A stretch of DNA of 35,992 nucleotides, from positions 1 through 35,992 of the forward strand of contig JBGTKD010000021.1 of NCBI GenBank assembly GCA_041744795.1. Direction: 5' to 3'. A program made the position numbers and the translations under genes. How positions within the stretch are numbered: position 1 is the first letter of the stretch; the number at the start of each line of letters is the position of its first letter. The notes beneath the pieces were generated by a model, which made no database searches, was not told the DNA's origin, and saw only the letters and a list, made by a program, of their open reading frames with translations. This document shows positions 1 to 7,409 of the stretch, piece after piece. The DNA is from DATHWB01 sp041744795 (lineage in GTDB: Bacteria; Actinomycetota; Acidimicrobiia; Spongiisociales; ZC4RG35).

Positions 1-448
1 TTCGTTGGGGGAGGAGGTATTCGTTGGCGGCCGCCTCGAACGGCAAGCGGATGTTCACCCCGTAGCTGTTCTCCGGTCCCGCTCCCTTGTTGCCAGCTTC
101 CATGATCCCCGGTCCGGCTCCGGTGATCACCCCCCACTTGCGGGCCACCATTGTCCTGGCGAACTCCTCTGCCAACAGGTAGTTCTCCGTCCCGTCCTGT
201 AGTCGAGCAGAGCCGTACATGGTGACTTTCGGCTCGTCGTGACGTCGAAAGACCAGCATCGAGTACCGCATCTCTTTCAGGGCGGTGTTGACGAGCTTGA
301 GGTCGCCGCGCGGTGCACCATCGCGATGCAACTTGAGCGCGGTCGTGAGCATTTCCGCTACAAGGTCGCCGTTTGGGTTCTCAGATGCTTGAGCCACCAG
401 GTCCGCGATGACGGCATCGATTTCCGGGTTTCCGAGGTCGTAAGCCAT
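1..448 (-). CDS. LOG-family nucleotide-binding protein (lysine decarboxylase-like fold), N-terminal part
   Basis: Open reading frame of 149 codons that runs off the left edge, so the C-terminus is missing. It starts at ATG 448 (MAYDLGNPEIDAV). About residues 75-110 hold a Rossmann-type segment with TMYGSARL, an EFARTMVARKWGVITGAG stretch and GPGIMEAGNKGA, which is the pattern of LOG/TIGR00730 proteins (cytokinin-activating phosphoribohydrolase family and relatives). The diagnostic PGGxGTxxE motif would lie beyond the window, so activity cannot be judged. No Shine-Dalgarno sequence precedes the start, but TAGCGT lies 6 nt upstream, which fits a leaderless mRNA. The gene follows the AAA+/vWA pair on the same strand after a 52-nt gap. 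The family call is from recognised sequence patterns; a nucleotide or nucleoside-monophosphate substrate is family knowledge only. Confidence 0.8.
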   Translation of the reverse strand, partial: MAYDLGNPEIDAVIADLVAQASENPNGDLVAEMLTTALKLHRDGAPRGDLKLVNTALKEMRYSMLVFRRHDEPKVTMYGSARLQDGTENYLLAEEFARTMVARKWGVITGAGPGIMEAGNKGAGPENSYGVNIRLPFEAAANEYLLPQR

Positions 449-454
449 CAGGCC

Positions 455-460
455 ACGCTA
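455..460 (-). promoter_or_regulatory. Putative -10 box (TAGCGT) of the LOG gene, leaderless arrangement
   Basis: TAGCGT on the minus strand ends 6 nt before the ATG at 448, and no ribosome-binding sequence lies between them. This spacing would place the transcription start at or next to the A of the start codon. No convincing -35 box was seen. Confidence 0.35.
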
Positions 461-500
461 CCCGGGCAGAGCGCTAGCGGTGCGTCGCAGCCGCCGAGCC

Positions 501-1493
501 TCAACCGAAGGGGACCGAGTCGGGGCCTTTGCGGACCACGGCATTCCAGACCGTCTCGTAATGGTCCCGGTCATAGGAGTCCACATGCGGGATCACGAAC
601 TCGTCCCATGCTCGTCTGAGTGGGTCTTCTGTGCCGGCGTGGATCCGAAGCCCCGTGGGGAGACGATCGAGAACGCTGCGCAGGCTCAGGGGTGTCTCGA
701 CCCGTGTTCCGGCATCTGTCGACTCGAAACTTGCGTTGATCTCGGTGCTGAGCCGGGCGATGGCCTCGACGTAGGCGTCGTTCATCGTCGGGTAGCGCCT
801 GCGGAGCATCTGTTCGATCTGTTCTCCTGCGGGGAAGTTCTTCTCCCAGATGACCCATCTGTCGGCGAAAGCCTTGTTGAGGGTCTGGGTGCCGGCGTAG
901 TCCCGCAGGTCAGTCGGGTTCATGGTCCCGAACACCCGGACGTCGTCTCGCAGATCTACCCGGTCCCCGTTTGGTAGGTCGATGGCCGCGTACCGGTCGA
1001 GGAGTCCGTGCAGCGCAAACAGGGTCTCGGCGCCAGCCGCGTTCAACTCCGACAGGTTGAGTAGGGCCGGTCCGCGGAGGGCGCGTGTGATGTCGCCGTC
1101 CTCCCAGCGGGACTCGGTGCCACCTTTCCCATCACCGTGCAGCTTGGTGGATCCAATGAGCGTCACGTCGCGGACTTCGCCAGTCAGCGGGATTCGGTAG
1201 TAGGGCAGACCGAGGATCGCAGCGAACTGTTCCACATCGTGGTCCTTGCCTGTGCCCATATGGCCCCGCACCGCGAGGTGGAGTGGCACGAAGCCATCTG
1301 GGTTGGCGCGCCGAACTTCTTCCACCTGGGCGAAGCGATAAAGCATGCCCAGGTCCACGTAGTGGGGGTCGGGCTCGGGAATCTTGCCGAGCCGCATCTG
1401 GGCATCGGCGAGATCGGTGGGGACCTCGAAGCGCTCCATCTTGATTGGTGGACCGGAGCCCAGCGGATCCTCGAACACAACAGTCTCAGGCAC
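501..1493 (-). CDS. CobS/MoxR-like AAA+ protein with non-canonical Walker A and B motifs
   Basis: 330-residue AAA+ protein of the CobS/CbbQ/MoxR branch. The P-loop region is GHMGTGKD (residues 77-84): the lysine is present but the usual Ser/Thr after it is Asp. The Walker B position reads LLNLSE (144-149), so the usual Asp is Ser while the catalytic Glu is kept. Sensor-1 GTMNP (189-193) and an Arg after FAD (212) look normal. I re-read both motifs from the DNA and they are not reading errors. The start is GTG 1493 with a good AAGGAG 7 nt upstream, lying inside the end of the vWA gene (8-nt overlap), so translation is coupled. Such AAA+ proteins remodel targets together with a vWA partner; cobalt chelation is unlikely as no cobN or other cobalamin gene is in view. 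Altered nucleotide handling is inference. Confidence 0.82.
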   Translation of the reverse strand: MPETVVFEDPLGSGPPIKMERFEVPTDLADAQMRLGKIPEPDPHYVDLGMLYRFAQVEEVRRANPDGFVPLHLAVRGHMGTGKDHDVEQFAAILGLPYYRIPLTGEVRDVTLIGSTKLHGDGKGGTESRWEDGDITRALRGPALLNLSELNAAGAETLFALHGLLDRYAAIDLPNGDRVDLRDDVRVFGTMNPTDLRDYAGTQTLNKAFADRWVIWEKNFPAGEQIEQMLRRRYPTMNDAYVEAIARLSTEINASFESTDAGTRVETPLSLRSVLDRLPTGLRIHAGTEDPLRRAWDEFVIPHVDSYDRDHYETVWNAVVRKGPDSVPFG

Positions 1494-3582
1494 TCTTTTT
1501 CTCCTTCCAGAGATTCGTGGTTGGGCGGGCTGAACGCAGCCACCAGGTGTCCATGCCGAACAACGCCAGGCTGCGTCGCAGCGACGAACGCACTCCGTCG
1601 ACCATCGCTCTGGTCAACTCTTCGGGCTGTTCTACGACTTGGTGGCGCTGATAGGCAGTGGTGACGGTGTCGTCTCCAATGCCGATACCGAGGACCGTCG
1701 TTCCGGAACGCTCGATCCCCTGCACAGTCGCTTCAAGCGCTTTCAGCGAGCCTCGCGTCATTCCGTCTGCCAGAACTACCAGGACTCTCACAGTCGAACC
1801 CAACCGGGCTAGCCGCTCTGCCGCCATGGCGACGTTGAACTCATCGACGTTCGATGCCTTGTCGAACATCGAAACCGGTGGCGACGAACGAGCGTCGCGG
1901 CGGGCCGCACCTGCGGCGAGCGTCGGTTCGGCCGCGGTGTAAAACATTCCGGCGAGGAGATCTTCCGCATCGCGCCACCGGCGGTCGAACGGCTTGACCA
2001 TGTAGTGGTTGACGGTGGAAGTCAGTCGGTCCGCAGCGCTGCCCTGGGTTTGGCGAAGCCCGGCGGTTGCCTGGCTGCGCCCCCGGGTGTAAGACCACTC
2101 CGTGTCATCGGGTCGGGCGGCGAAGGATCGGTTGAACATGGCGACTTCGAAGTCGATCTGCAGTTCGTCGCACAGTCGTGCCAGCGTCCATGCTCCAAGC
2201 AGAGCCGAAGCCATCCCCCATGAGGACCGACGCCCGTAGGAACCGGCGCGTGGTTGAAGCATCGAAGCCGAAGCGTCGACGAGCAGGCTGACGGCATAGG
2301 TACGCCTGGTCCGAGCGGCTCTCCGCTCATACATTCGCGTATACAGACCGGCGCCGATGAACAAAGCGGCGTGAGGCGAGACGTCGCCCTGGTCATAGCC
2401 GGAGCGCAACCCGCGTCTCTGATTGGCCGCGAAGAGAGGAAACAGTTCACCTGAGACCTGGCGTTGGGCGACTTCCCATCTGGTGGCGTACTGATGGAGG
2501 GCCAGCCGCCCTTCGTTGGCGAACACCCTGAAAGCCTGGGGGACGGGGGCGACGAGAAGTTTGCCGACTTGTCCTGTCGGCAGGTAGATCGTCGGCGCCT
2601 CCGAGACCCTGAGAAGTTGGTCCGTGGAAGGGTCGCCGGCGATGTCACTCGCTCCGCGACGGTCGCTTAGGCCGGCTCTCGCCTGGCTCGCCCTCTTGGT
2701 CTCGTGATAACTCTCGGCGTCCTGTATCACCGGGCTGGACAATCTGACCTGTTCCACGCCCTGAGCGACCGAGTCGGCATCCCGGCTGTCGGCGGCCTTT
2801 TTCTGGGAGTTGGTGGCGGTCTCTTCCAGATCGGTGAGAAGCTGGTTGGCTCGGGCCACCTCCAGGAGTTCTAGTGCCAGGTCGGCGACTTCCCACGGCC
2901 CGTCGGCGACCGAAGCGCCCTCGAGGATGTGAGCGGCGTCGCTGAGAGCGACCGCGGTGCGAGCGTCGACTTTGCGTTCAAACGGCTCGCGCTCTGAGTA
3001 GCGGCCGGCGACGAGGAACGAGGCCAATGCGAACTGTGCCAATGGGCCTGCGGTGCGCATCGCATCGACATAGCCCGCCCGGTAGAGGTCGGCGAGCACT
3101 GACCGGGCCCCGGGATACGACGTGAGACCCTGACACTCCTGTCTGGCGTCCTCGAGGGCAAAGAACAGGGCCTCGGCCACTGGGCCGCCGGCGGCGCTCA
3201 GCGCTTTGAGTAGGTCCACCGGCGTGTCATCGATCTCGGTCTCCGACGGCCAATGCTGTGGATAGGGGCGCTTCTCGTCGAGGTCCGTCGTGACCAGATG
3301 CACCACCTCGTGCAGCGCAGATGCGATCGCCACCTCATCAGGTGTGACCGGGGCGCTGCGGTTGTACGCCGCCTGGAAGAGGCGAGGGTCACAGACGATT
3401 TCCTCTGCTCCGGATGCCGACTCCGAACCGAGACGCACCCGCAGTTGGGGGTTGCCCGAAAGGCTGCGGGCGAACCTGGTTACGGCTGGAGAAACCCGCT
3501 GGTAGCGGGCGACGACCTGTTCGATGGCCCCTTCGTCGGGGCGCAACATGTCGCGAAGAACGGTGTCACTACGGGCGCGCAT
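1486..3582 (-). CDS. CobT-like von Willebrand factor A protein with N-terminal HExxH motif
   Basis: 698-residue protein encoded directly upstream of, and overlapping, the AAA+ gene. An N-terminal region carries HEVVH (91-95) followed about 50 residues later by FALEDARQE (141-149), an arrangement like the zinc-binding residues of gluzincins and of some CobT-like proteins. A low-complexity charged linker (about 250-320) separates it from a C-terminal vWA domain whose MIDAS begins LLVDASAS (433-440); a later VLADGMT strand supplies the usual further metal-site Asp. AAA+/vWA pairs act as chaperone-like assembly or metal-insertion machines, so the likely role is maturation of an unidentified partner. 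Start at ATG 3582; ATG 3549 is an alternative eleven codons inside, and neither has a clear ribosome-binding site. Substrate unknown. Confidence 0.85.
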   Translation of the reverse strand: MRARSDTVLRDMLRPDEGAIEQVVARYQRVSPAVTRFARSLSGNPQLRVRLGSESASGAEEIVCDPRLFQAAYNRSAPVTPDEVAIASALHEVVHLVTTDLDEKRPYPQHWPSETEIDDTPVDLLKALSAAGGPVAEALFFALEDARQECQGLTSYPGARSVLADLYRAGYVDAMRTAGPLAQFALASFLVAGRYSEREPFERKVDARTAVALSDAAHILEGASVADGPWEVADLALELLEVARANQLLTDLEETATNSQKKAADSRDADSVAQGVEQVRLSSPVIQDAESYHETKRASQARAGLSDRRGASDIAGDPSTDQLLRVSEAPTIYLPTGQVGKLLVAPVPQAFRVFANEGRLALHQYATRWEVAQRQVSGELFPLFAANQRRGLRSGYDQGDVSPHAALFIGAGLYTRMYERRAARTRRTYAVSLLVDASASMLQPRAGSYGRRSSWGMASALLGAWTLARLCDELQIDFEVAMFNRSFAARPDDTEWSYTRGRSQATAGLRQTQGSAADRLTSTVNHYMVKPFDRRWRDAEDLLAGMFYTAAEPTLAAGAARRDARSSPPVSMFDKASNVDEFNVAMAAERLARLGSTVRVLVVLADGMTRGSLKALEATVQGIERSGTTVLGIGIGDDTVTTAYQRHQVVEQPEELTRAMVDGVRSSLRRSLALFGMDTWWLRSARPTTNLWKEKKSA

Positions 3583-3649
3583 ACATCGCCGATTGTCTCA
3601 CACCTACGCAATTGGGTCAGCGGGATATCGCTCCCTCCGCCGAGATCCG

Positions 3650-3655
3650 TAGCAT
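3650..3655 (+). promoter_or_regulatory. Putative -10 box (TAGCAT) of the M16 peptidase gene, leaderless arrangement
   Basis: TAGCAT ends 7 nt before ATG 3663 and overlaps the alternative ATG 3654, so it favours the internal start. No Shine-Dalgarno sequence is present upstream of either ATG. The divergent vWA gene begins at 3582, so the promoter must lie in the 80-nt gap. Confidence 0.35.
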
Positions 3656-3662
3656 GGCGCCG

Positions 3663-4913
3663 ATGCATTACGACCTTTCGACGCTGCCCAACGGACTGCG
3701 CGTCATCACCGAGCCGATGCCGAGTCTCCGGTCCGTCGCTGTCGGCTGTTGGATCGATACGGGAACAAGAGACGAGAACTCCAACGAGGCAGGGGCCTCT
3801 CACTTTCTCGAACACCTTCTCTTCAAGGGGTCCGAGACGCTGTCTGCCAGGGAGATCTCGGAACGGTTCGATGCGATGGGAGCGGAGTCGAACGCATTCA
3901 CCTCGAAGGATCACACCTGTTTCTGGGCGAGGTTGCTCGACGATGACCTCGAGGACGGCCTCGGCATCCTCGCCGAGATGTTGCAGAGACCCTCGTTCCG
4001 CAGTCACGAGATAGACGCTGAGCGTCAGGTTGTCATCGAAGAGATCAACATGAGCGAGGACGATCCTGGCGACGTCGCATTCGAGGAGTTCACCAGGGCG
4101 GTCTTCGCAGGTCACCCGCTCGAAGCCCCCGTCCTCGGAACCAAAGAGAGCGTCCGCGGGATGACTCGCGACGACATCGCCGGGTATTGGAAGCGCCGGT
4201 ACGGGGTGGGCTCCACGGTTCTGGCGCTCACAGGTTCGGTTGACCACGAAGAGGTCGTCGAGATGGCGGCAGCCGCCTTCGGTGACTGGTCAGGCGATGG
4301 TGTGGACCACGAGTACGCGTTGCCCGAGATCGAGCCGGTCGCCAACGTCGTCACCCGCGACACCGAGCAGGCCCACATCGTCATCGGCGGACAGGGATTG
4401 GACAGGGGCGACGAACGCAGGTGGGCGTTCGAAGTGATGAATCACGTGCTTGGCGGAGGAATGTCGTCGCGGCTCTTCACGACTATTCGCGAAGAGCGCG
4501 GCCTCGTCTACACCGTTTTTTCGTTCCGGTCGTCATACGCGGACACTGGTGCCTGGGGTGTGTATGCCGGCACCACACCTGACCAGGTGGGAACCGTCCT
4601 CGACTTGATCCATGTCGAGCTTGAGAAGATGGCTGCTGATGGGATAACCGAACAGGAACTGGAAAGAGCCCGGGGAGCGATGAGAGGATCTCTGGCGCTT
4701 GCCATGGAGGATCCCAACAGTCGGATGATCCGGCTGGGGCGCGACGAACTCATCGGATCACAGCACCTCTCGGTCGGCGAGCGACTTGCCAAAGTCGAGG
4801 CTGTGACACCCGATGACATCCGGACTGTCGCCCGATTCTTCCTGACCGGTCCGAAGGTGATCGGTGCTGTTGGTCCGTTCGCCGCCGCCGACGTGGAGGC
4901 TTACCTGCGGTGA
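3663..4913 (+). CDS. M16-family zinc metallopeptidase (processing-peptidase/PepR-like)
   Basis: 416-residue peptidase of the mitochondrial-processing-peptidase/insulinase family. The inverted zinc motif HFLEH (47-51) supplies two His ligands and the catalytic Glu, and VIEEI near 124-128 supplies the third ligand about 76 residues further on. A GGGMSSRLF segment and the RGLVYTV region in the C-terminal half are typical M16 elements. Start chosen at ATG 3663 (MHYDLSTLPNG) because a TAGCAT box lies 7 nt upstream; ATG 3654 in the same frame would add three residues. The stop overlaps the GTG start of dapB (GTGA, 4 nt), so the two are co-translated. The same M16-dapB neighbourhood is known in mycobacteria (pepR region). 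Its physiological substrate is not known; cytoplasmic, with no signal peptide. Confidence 0.93.
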   Translation: MHYDLSTLPNGLRVITEPMPSLRSVAVGCWIDTGTRDENSNEAGASHFLEHLLFKGSETLSAREISERFDAMGAESNAFTSKDHTCFWARLLDDDLEDGLGILAEMLQRPSFRSHEIDAERQVVIEEINMSEDDPGDVAFEEFTRAVFAGHPLEAPVLGTKESVRGMTRDDIAGYWKRRYGVGSTVLALTGSVDHEEVVEMAAAAFGDWSGDGVDHEYALPEIEPVANVVTRDTEQAHIVIGGQGLDRGDERRWAFEVMNHVLGGGMSSRLFTTIREERGLVYTVFSFRSSYADTGAWGVYAGTTPDQVGTVLDLIHVELEKMAADGITEQELERARGAMRGSLALAMEDPNSRMIRLGRDELIGSQHLSVGERLAKVEAVTPDDIRTVARFFLTGPKVIGAVGPFAAADVEAYLR

Positions 4914-5596
4914 TCACCGTGGGTGTGTCCGGGGCGGCGGGGAAGATGGGTCGGCTGGTCGCCGAGGCAGTCGACGAATCCGACGATCTGATGCTCGACG
5001 GGCTCTATGCGCCCGGCCATGTGGGACAACAGGTTGCGGGCATGGCTTGTTCGGAGGACCGTGCCACGCTCTCTGGCTGCGACGTTGTCGTTGAGGTCAG
5101 TCGACCGGACGTCGTCATGGCCAACCTCGCCAATTGGCGGGACCACGGTTCGCACACAGTTGTTGGGACTTCCGGATTCGACGAGGCCAAATTGGGTGAA
5201 CTCAGATCGATGTGGGGGAGCGGGCCACCCAACTGTTTTGTGGTGCCGAACTTCTCGATCGGCGCCGTTTTGATGATCCGCTTCGCGGTCGAAGCGGTTG
5301 CCCATTTCGACGGAGCTGAGATCGTCGAGATACACGATGCGGAGAAAGTCGATGCCCCATCCGGTACTGCCATCGCCACGTCTGCCGCGATGGGTGGCGA
5401 GGTGCCTATCCACTCGATACGGCTCGCCGGGTTCATCGCCGATCAATCTGTGATTTTCGGGTCCGATGGCCAGACCCTGACGATTCGCCATCACACCGCC
5501 GATCGCCGGTCGTTCATGCCAGGCGTCCTCGCTTCGATTCGAGGAGTGCCCGACCTGCCCGGTGTGACAGTCGGATTGGACCGGGTCCTCAGGTAG
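4910..5596 (+). CDS. dapB: 4-hydroxy-tetrahydrodipicolinate reductase
   Basis: Reduces 4-hydroxy-tetrahydrodipicolinate with NAD(P)H in the diaminopimelate/lysine pathway. The N-terminal dinucleotide motif GVSGAAGKMG (5-14) is clear. PNFSIGAVLM (113-122) and the catalytic stretch EIHDAEKVDAPSGT (140-153) follow. His142 and Lys146 of the active site are kept, but the second residue of the usual His-His pair is Asp143. At 228 residues the protein is shorter than typical DapB (about 245-273). The start is GTG 4910, forced by the GTGA overlap with the M16 gene stop. dapA and dapF also lie in this window but in other operons. Identity is secure; the Asp substitution may only be a lineage variant. 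Confidence 0.95.
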   Translation: MITVGVSGAAGKMGRLVAEAVDESDDLMLDGLYAPGHVGQQVAGMACSEDRATLSGCDVVVEVSRPDVVMANLANWRDHGSHTVVGTSGFDEAKLGELRSMWGSGPPNCFVVPNFSIGAVLMIRFAVEAVAHFDGAEIVEIHDAEKVDAPSGTAIATSAAMGGEVPIHSIRLAGFIADQSVIFGSDGQTLTIRHHTADRRSFMPGVLASIRGVPDLPGVTVGLDRVLR

Positions 5597-5599
5597 GCC

Positions 5600-5992
5600 T
5601 CAGGCCCTCTCGATTAAGAACGAGACGACGATTCCGAGAACGCCGGCAAATGCGACGATCACGCCGAGAACCCGAGACAGAGATACCGATCCCCGCTCTG
5701 AGATTCGGGTGGCGACCACGGCGAGAACGAGCCAAACGATCAGGTCGGTGAACGGCGCCAAGGGCAGTTCTCCTGCTATCGCAGCAAACAGACCGGATAT
5801 CGGCGCGCCCGCGCCGTAGAGGGCAAAGCCGACCTGTTGGACTATCGCTGGTGTGTCGCTTAATGCGAGAGCCAGCCCCGAAGCCGTGGCCAGCACTCCG
5901 AACGTGATGAGGACGCCGGCGGAGACCGCCAGCGTCCTGCAACCGAGTCCCTCTTGATCAGGACTCTGTGATCTTGACCGATCGGATGACAC
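5600..5992 (-). CDS. Small integral membrane protein of unknown function
   Basis: 130-residue protein with a hydrophilic N-terminus (about 1-20) and three to four predicted hydrophobic helices at roughly 22-45, 48-70, 78-95 and 106-127. A conserved-looking VATRISERGS loop precedes the last helix. I recognise no family. It is the last gene of a minus-strand trio after the thioredoxin-like and cyclophilin genes; its only evident start, ATG 5992, lies 35 nt inside the cyclophilin gene, so the two overlap in different frames. Its stop is 3 nt from the convergent dapB stop. The frame shows membrane-protein composition throughout, which supports it being real. Confidence 0.6.
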   Translation of the reverse strand: MSSDRSRSQSPDQEGLGCRTLAVSAGVLITFGVLATASGLALALSDTPAIVQQVGFALYGAGAPISGLFAAIAGELPLAPFTDLIVWLVLAVVATRISERGSVSLSRVLGVIVAFAGVLGIVVSFLIERA

Positions 5993-6467
5993 AGTCCTCC
6001 TCCGGTCGGTCCCTCCTGTCGGTGGGCGTGGCGACGATTGCGTCCGCCGCCTCCATGCCCGAGGTCACATTTCCGAAGATCGTGTAGCTGTGGGGAAGGC
6101 CGACGTCGGCTACGCAAATGAAAAACTGGGAGCCATTTGTGCTCGGTCCCGAGTTGGCCATTGCGACGGTTCCCCGGGAGTAGCCGCCGGGTCCATCCAA
6201 CTCGTCTCTGAACTTGTACCCGGGTCCGCCGGTACCTGTGCCCGTCGGGTCTCCACCTTGGATGACGAAGCCGGGGATGCACCGATGGAAGATGACGCCG
6301 TCATAGAAGCCTTCTCGAGCCAGGAAAACGAAGTTGTTGACCGTAAGCGGGGAACGCCCGGCGTCGAGGTCGATGACGATCTCGCCGTGGTTTGTGTCGA
6401 GAACGGCGGTGTACTTTTTCGACGTGTCGACTGTGAGTGCGGGAGATTCGCTCCACTGCTTTGCCAT
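5958..6467 (-). CDS. Cyclophilin-type peptidyl-prolyl cis-trans isomerase
   Basis: 169-residue single-domain cyclophilin, catalysing cis-trans isomerisation of X-Pro bonds. The active-site signature FYDGVIFHRCIPGFVIQGGD (53-72) contains the catalytic Arg and the Phe and Gln of the binding groove, and GTVAMANSGPSTNGSQFFI (about 98-116) is the second signature block. There is no signal peptide or membrane segment, so it is cytoplasmic. ATG 6467 has AAGGA about 8 nt upstream. It lies 53 nt after the CnoX-like gene on the same strand, so a folding-related operon is likely. Family assignment is certain; client proteins are unknown. Confidence 0.95.
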   Translation of the reverse strand: MAKQWSESPALTVDTSKKYTAVLDTNHGEIVIDLDAGRSPLTVNNFVFLAREGFYDGVIFHRCIPGFVIQGGDPTGTGTGGPGYKFRDELDGPGGYSRGTVAMANSGPSTNGSQFFICVADVGLPHSYTIFGNVTSGMEAADAIVATPTDRRDRPEEDCVIRSVKITES

Positions 6468-6520
6468 TTGGCATTCCTTCCGGATGGGACGCCTGCAGGC
6501 TAGGTGATTGTGAGTACCGC

Positions 6521-7342
6521 TCAGAAAAGGGCTGAAGCCAGCCTGCGTCGGAAGTCCGCCACGAGAGCGTGGCCGCTGCCAAGAATCTCGAACAGGTCGA
6601 GCATCGACGCTCTGGCTTCGTCGGCTTCGTCGCCCCGTTCTGCGACAAGGGTGACCAGCATCTCCAGGGCGGTAGCGATGTCACCGTCGACCGACAGCGC
6701 CTTGGCATAAGAGAGACGGGCAGCCGCGTCGCCCGACTCCGCCGCAGACGCCAGAGCAGCGGTGTCGCGGCTCTCGCCCCACAGCCGAGCGGCGGCTTCC
6801 ATGCGCCTCACTTCGTCCGAGCGCGCCAGGCGAGCCAGCACCGACGTCGCCTCCGGGCCGTCGTTTCGATCGAGGAGAATCGTGGCCAGCCCCAGTCCGG
6901 CTCCCTCGTGGGTGCCATCTCGGGCGAGAACCGAGCGATAGGTCTCCTCGGCTGTCACGAGGTCCCCACGGTCGAGTGCGGCTTCGGCTTCGAGGACCCA
7001 AACGTCGAGCTCGCTGGGGACGAGCGATCCGATGAAATCCCGCACCTGTGCCTCGGGGAGCGCACCTGTGAAACGGTTGACTGCCTGCCCGTCTCGAAAG
7101 GCGACGACTGTCGGAATTCCCAGCACGCCAAACTGGCGGGCCAGTCCTTGGTTCTGATCGACATCGACCTTGGCCAGGAGCCACGATCCTTCGCCTTCGG
7201 CGGCCAACCGCTCCAACGTCGGACCAAGCACCTTGCACGGACCGCACCATTCCGCCCAGAAGTCGACAACCACCGGCCGGGTCTCTTCGAGTACCGAAGA
7301 CACGAAATCGGCTTCGGTGACATCGATCGTGTGCTGGCTCAT
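6521..7342 (-). CDS. Thioredoxin-domain protein with C-terminal TPR-like region (CnoX/YbbN-like)
   Basis: 273 residues. The N-terminal thioredoxin domain (about 3-108) has an intact WCGPC active site (32-36) and the cis-Pro segment LGIPTVVAF. After a linker, an all-alpha region (115-273) rich in Ala, Asp and Arg resembles the tetratricopeptide part of YbbN/CnoX, a chaperedoxin that protects substrates from oxidation and hands them to chaperonins. The start is ATG 7342 (MSQHTIDVTE); the frame stays open further upstream but that extension is not thioredoxin-like and would overlap the dapA start. A TACATT box 6 nt upstream and no ribosome-binding site suggest a leaderless mRNA. It is divergent from dapA. 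Chaperone activity is inferred from domain architecture. Confidence 0.88.
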   Translation of the reverse strand: MSQHTIDVTEADFVSSVLEETRPVVVDFWAEWCGPCKVLGPTLERLAAEGEGSWLLAKVDVDQNQGLARQFGVLGIPTVVAFRDGQAVNRFTGALPEAQVRDFIGSLVPSELDVWVLEAEAALDRGDLVTAEETYRSVLARDGTHEGAGLGLATILLDRNDGPEATSVLARLARSDEVRRMEAAARLWGESRDTAALASAAESGDAAARLSYAKALSVDGDIATALEMLVTLVAERGDEADEARASMLDLFEILGSGHALVADFRRRLASALF

Positions 7343-7348
7343 CCGCGC

Positions 7349-7354
7349 AATGTA
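7349..7354 (-). promoter_or_regulatory. Putative -10 box (TACATT) of the CnoX-like gene
   Basis: TACATT on the minus strand ends 6 nt before ATG 7342, the spacing expected for a leaderless transcript. It lies in the 67-nt divergent gap with dapA. Confidence 0.35.
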
Positions 7355-7381
7355 CTCCCAAGCCGTAACTCTGCCCGCCGG

Positions 7382-7406
7382 TATGCTCGGCGCAGATATA
7401 GAGGAG
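7382..7406 (+). promoter_or_regulatory. Putative dapA -10 box (TATGCT) and ribosome-binding site
   Basis: TATGCT at 7382-7387 is a plausible -10 box and GAGGAG at 7401-7406 a strong Shine-Dalgarno sequence, though only 3 nt from ATG 7410. An in-frame ATG also occurs at 7383 inside the -10 box, which argues against using it as the start. Confidence 0.4.
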
Positions 7407-7409
7407 CAA

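Noticed and set aside
239..977. Two plus-strand open frames over the LOG and AAA+ genes
   Set aside because: They mirror minus-strand genes with recognisable motifs.
501..3582. AAA+/vWA pair considered as cobaltochelatase CobS-CobT
   Set aside because: No cobN or other cobalamin genes nearby and the ATPase motifs are altered, so only a CobS/CobT-like label is justified.
3480..4247. 255-codon minus-strand open frame opposite the M16 peptidase and the divergent gap
   Set aside because: The peptidase frame has the HFLEH zinc motif; the antisense frame has no support.
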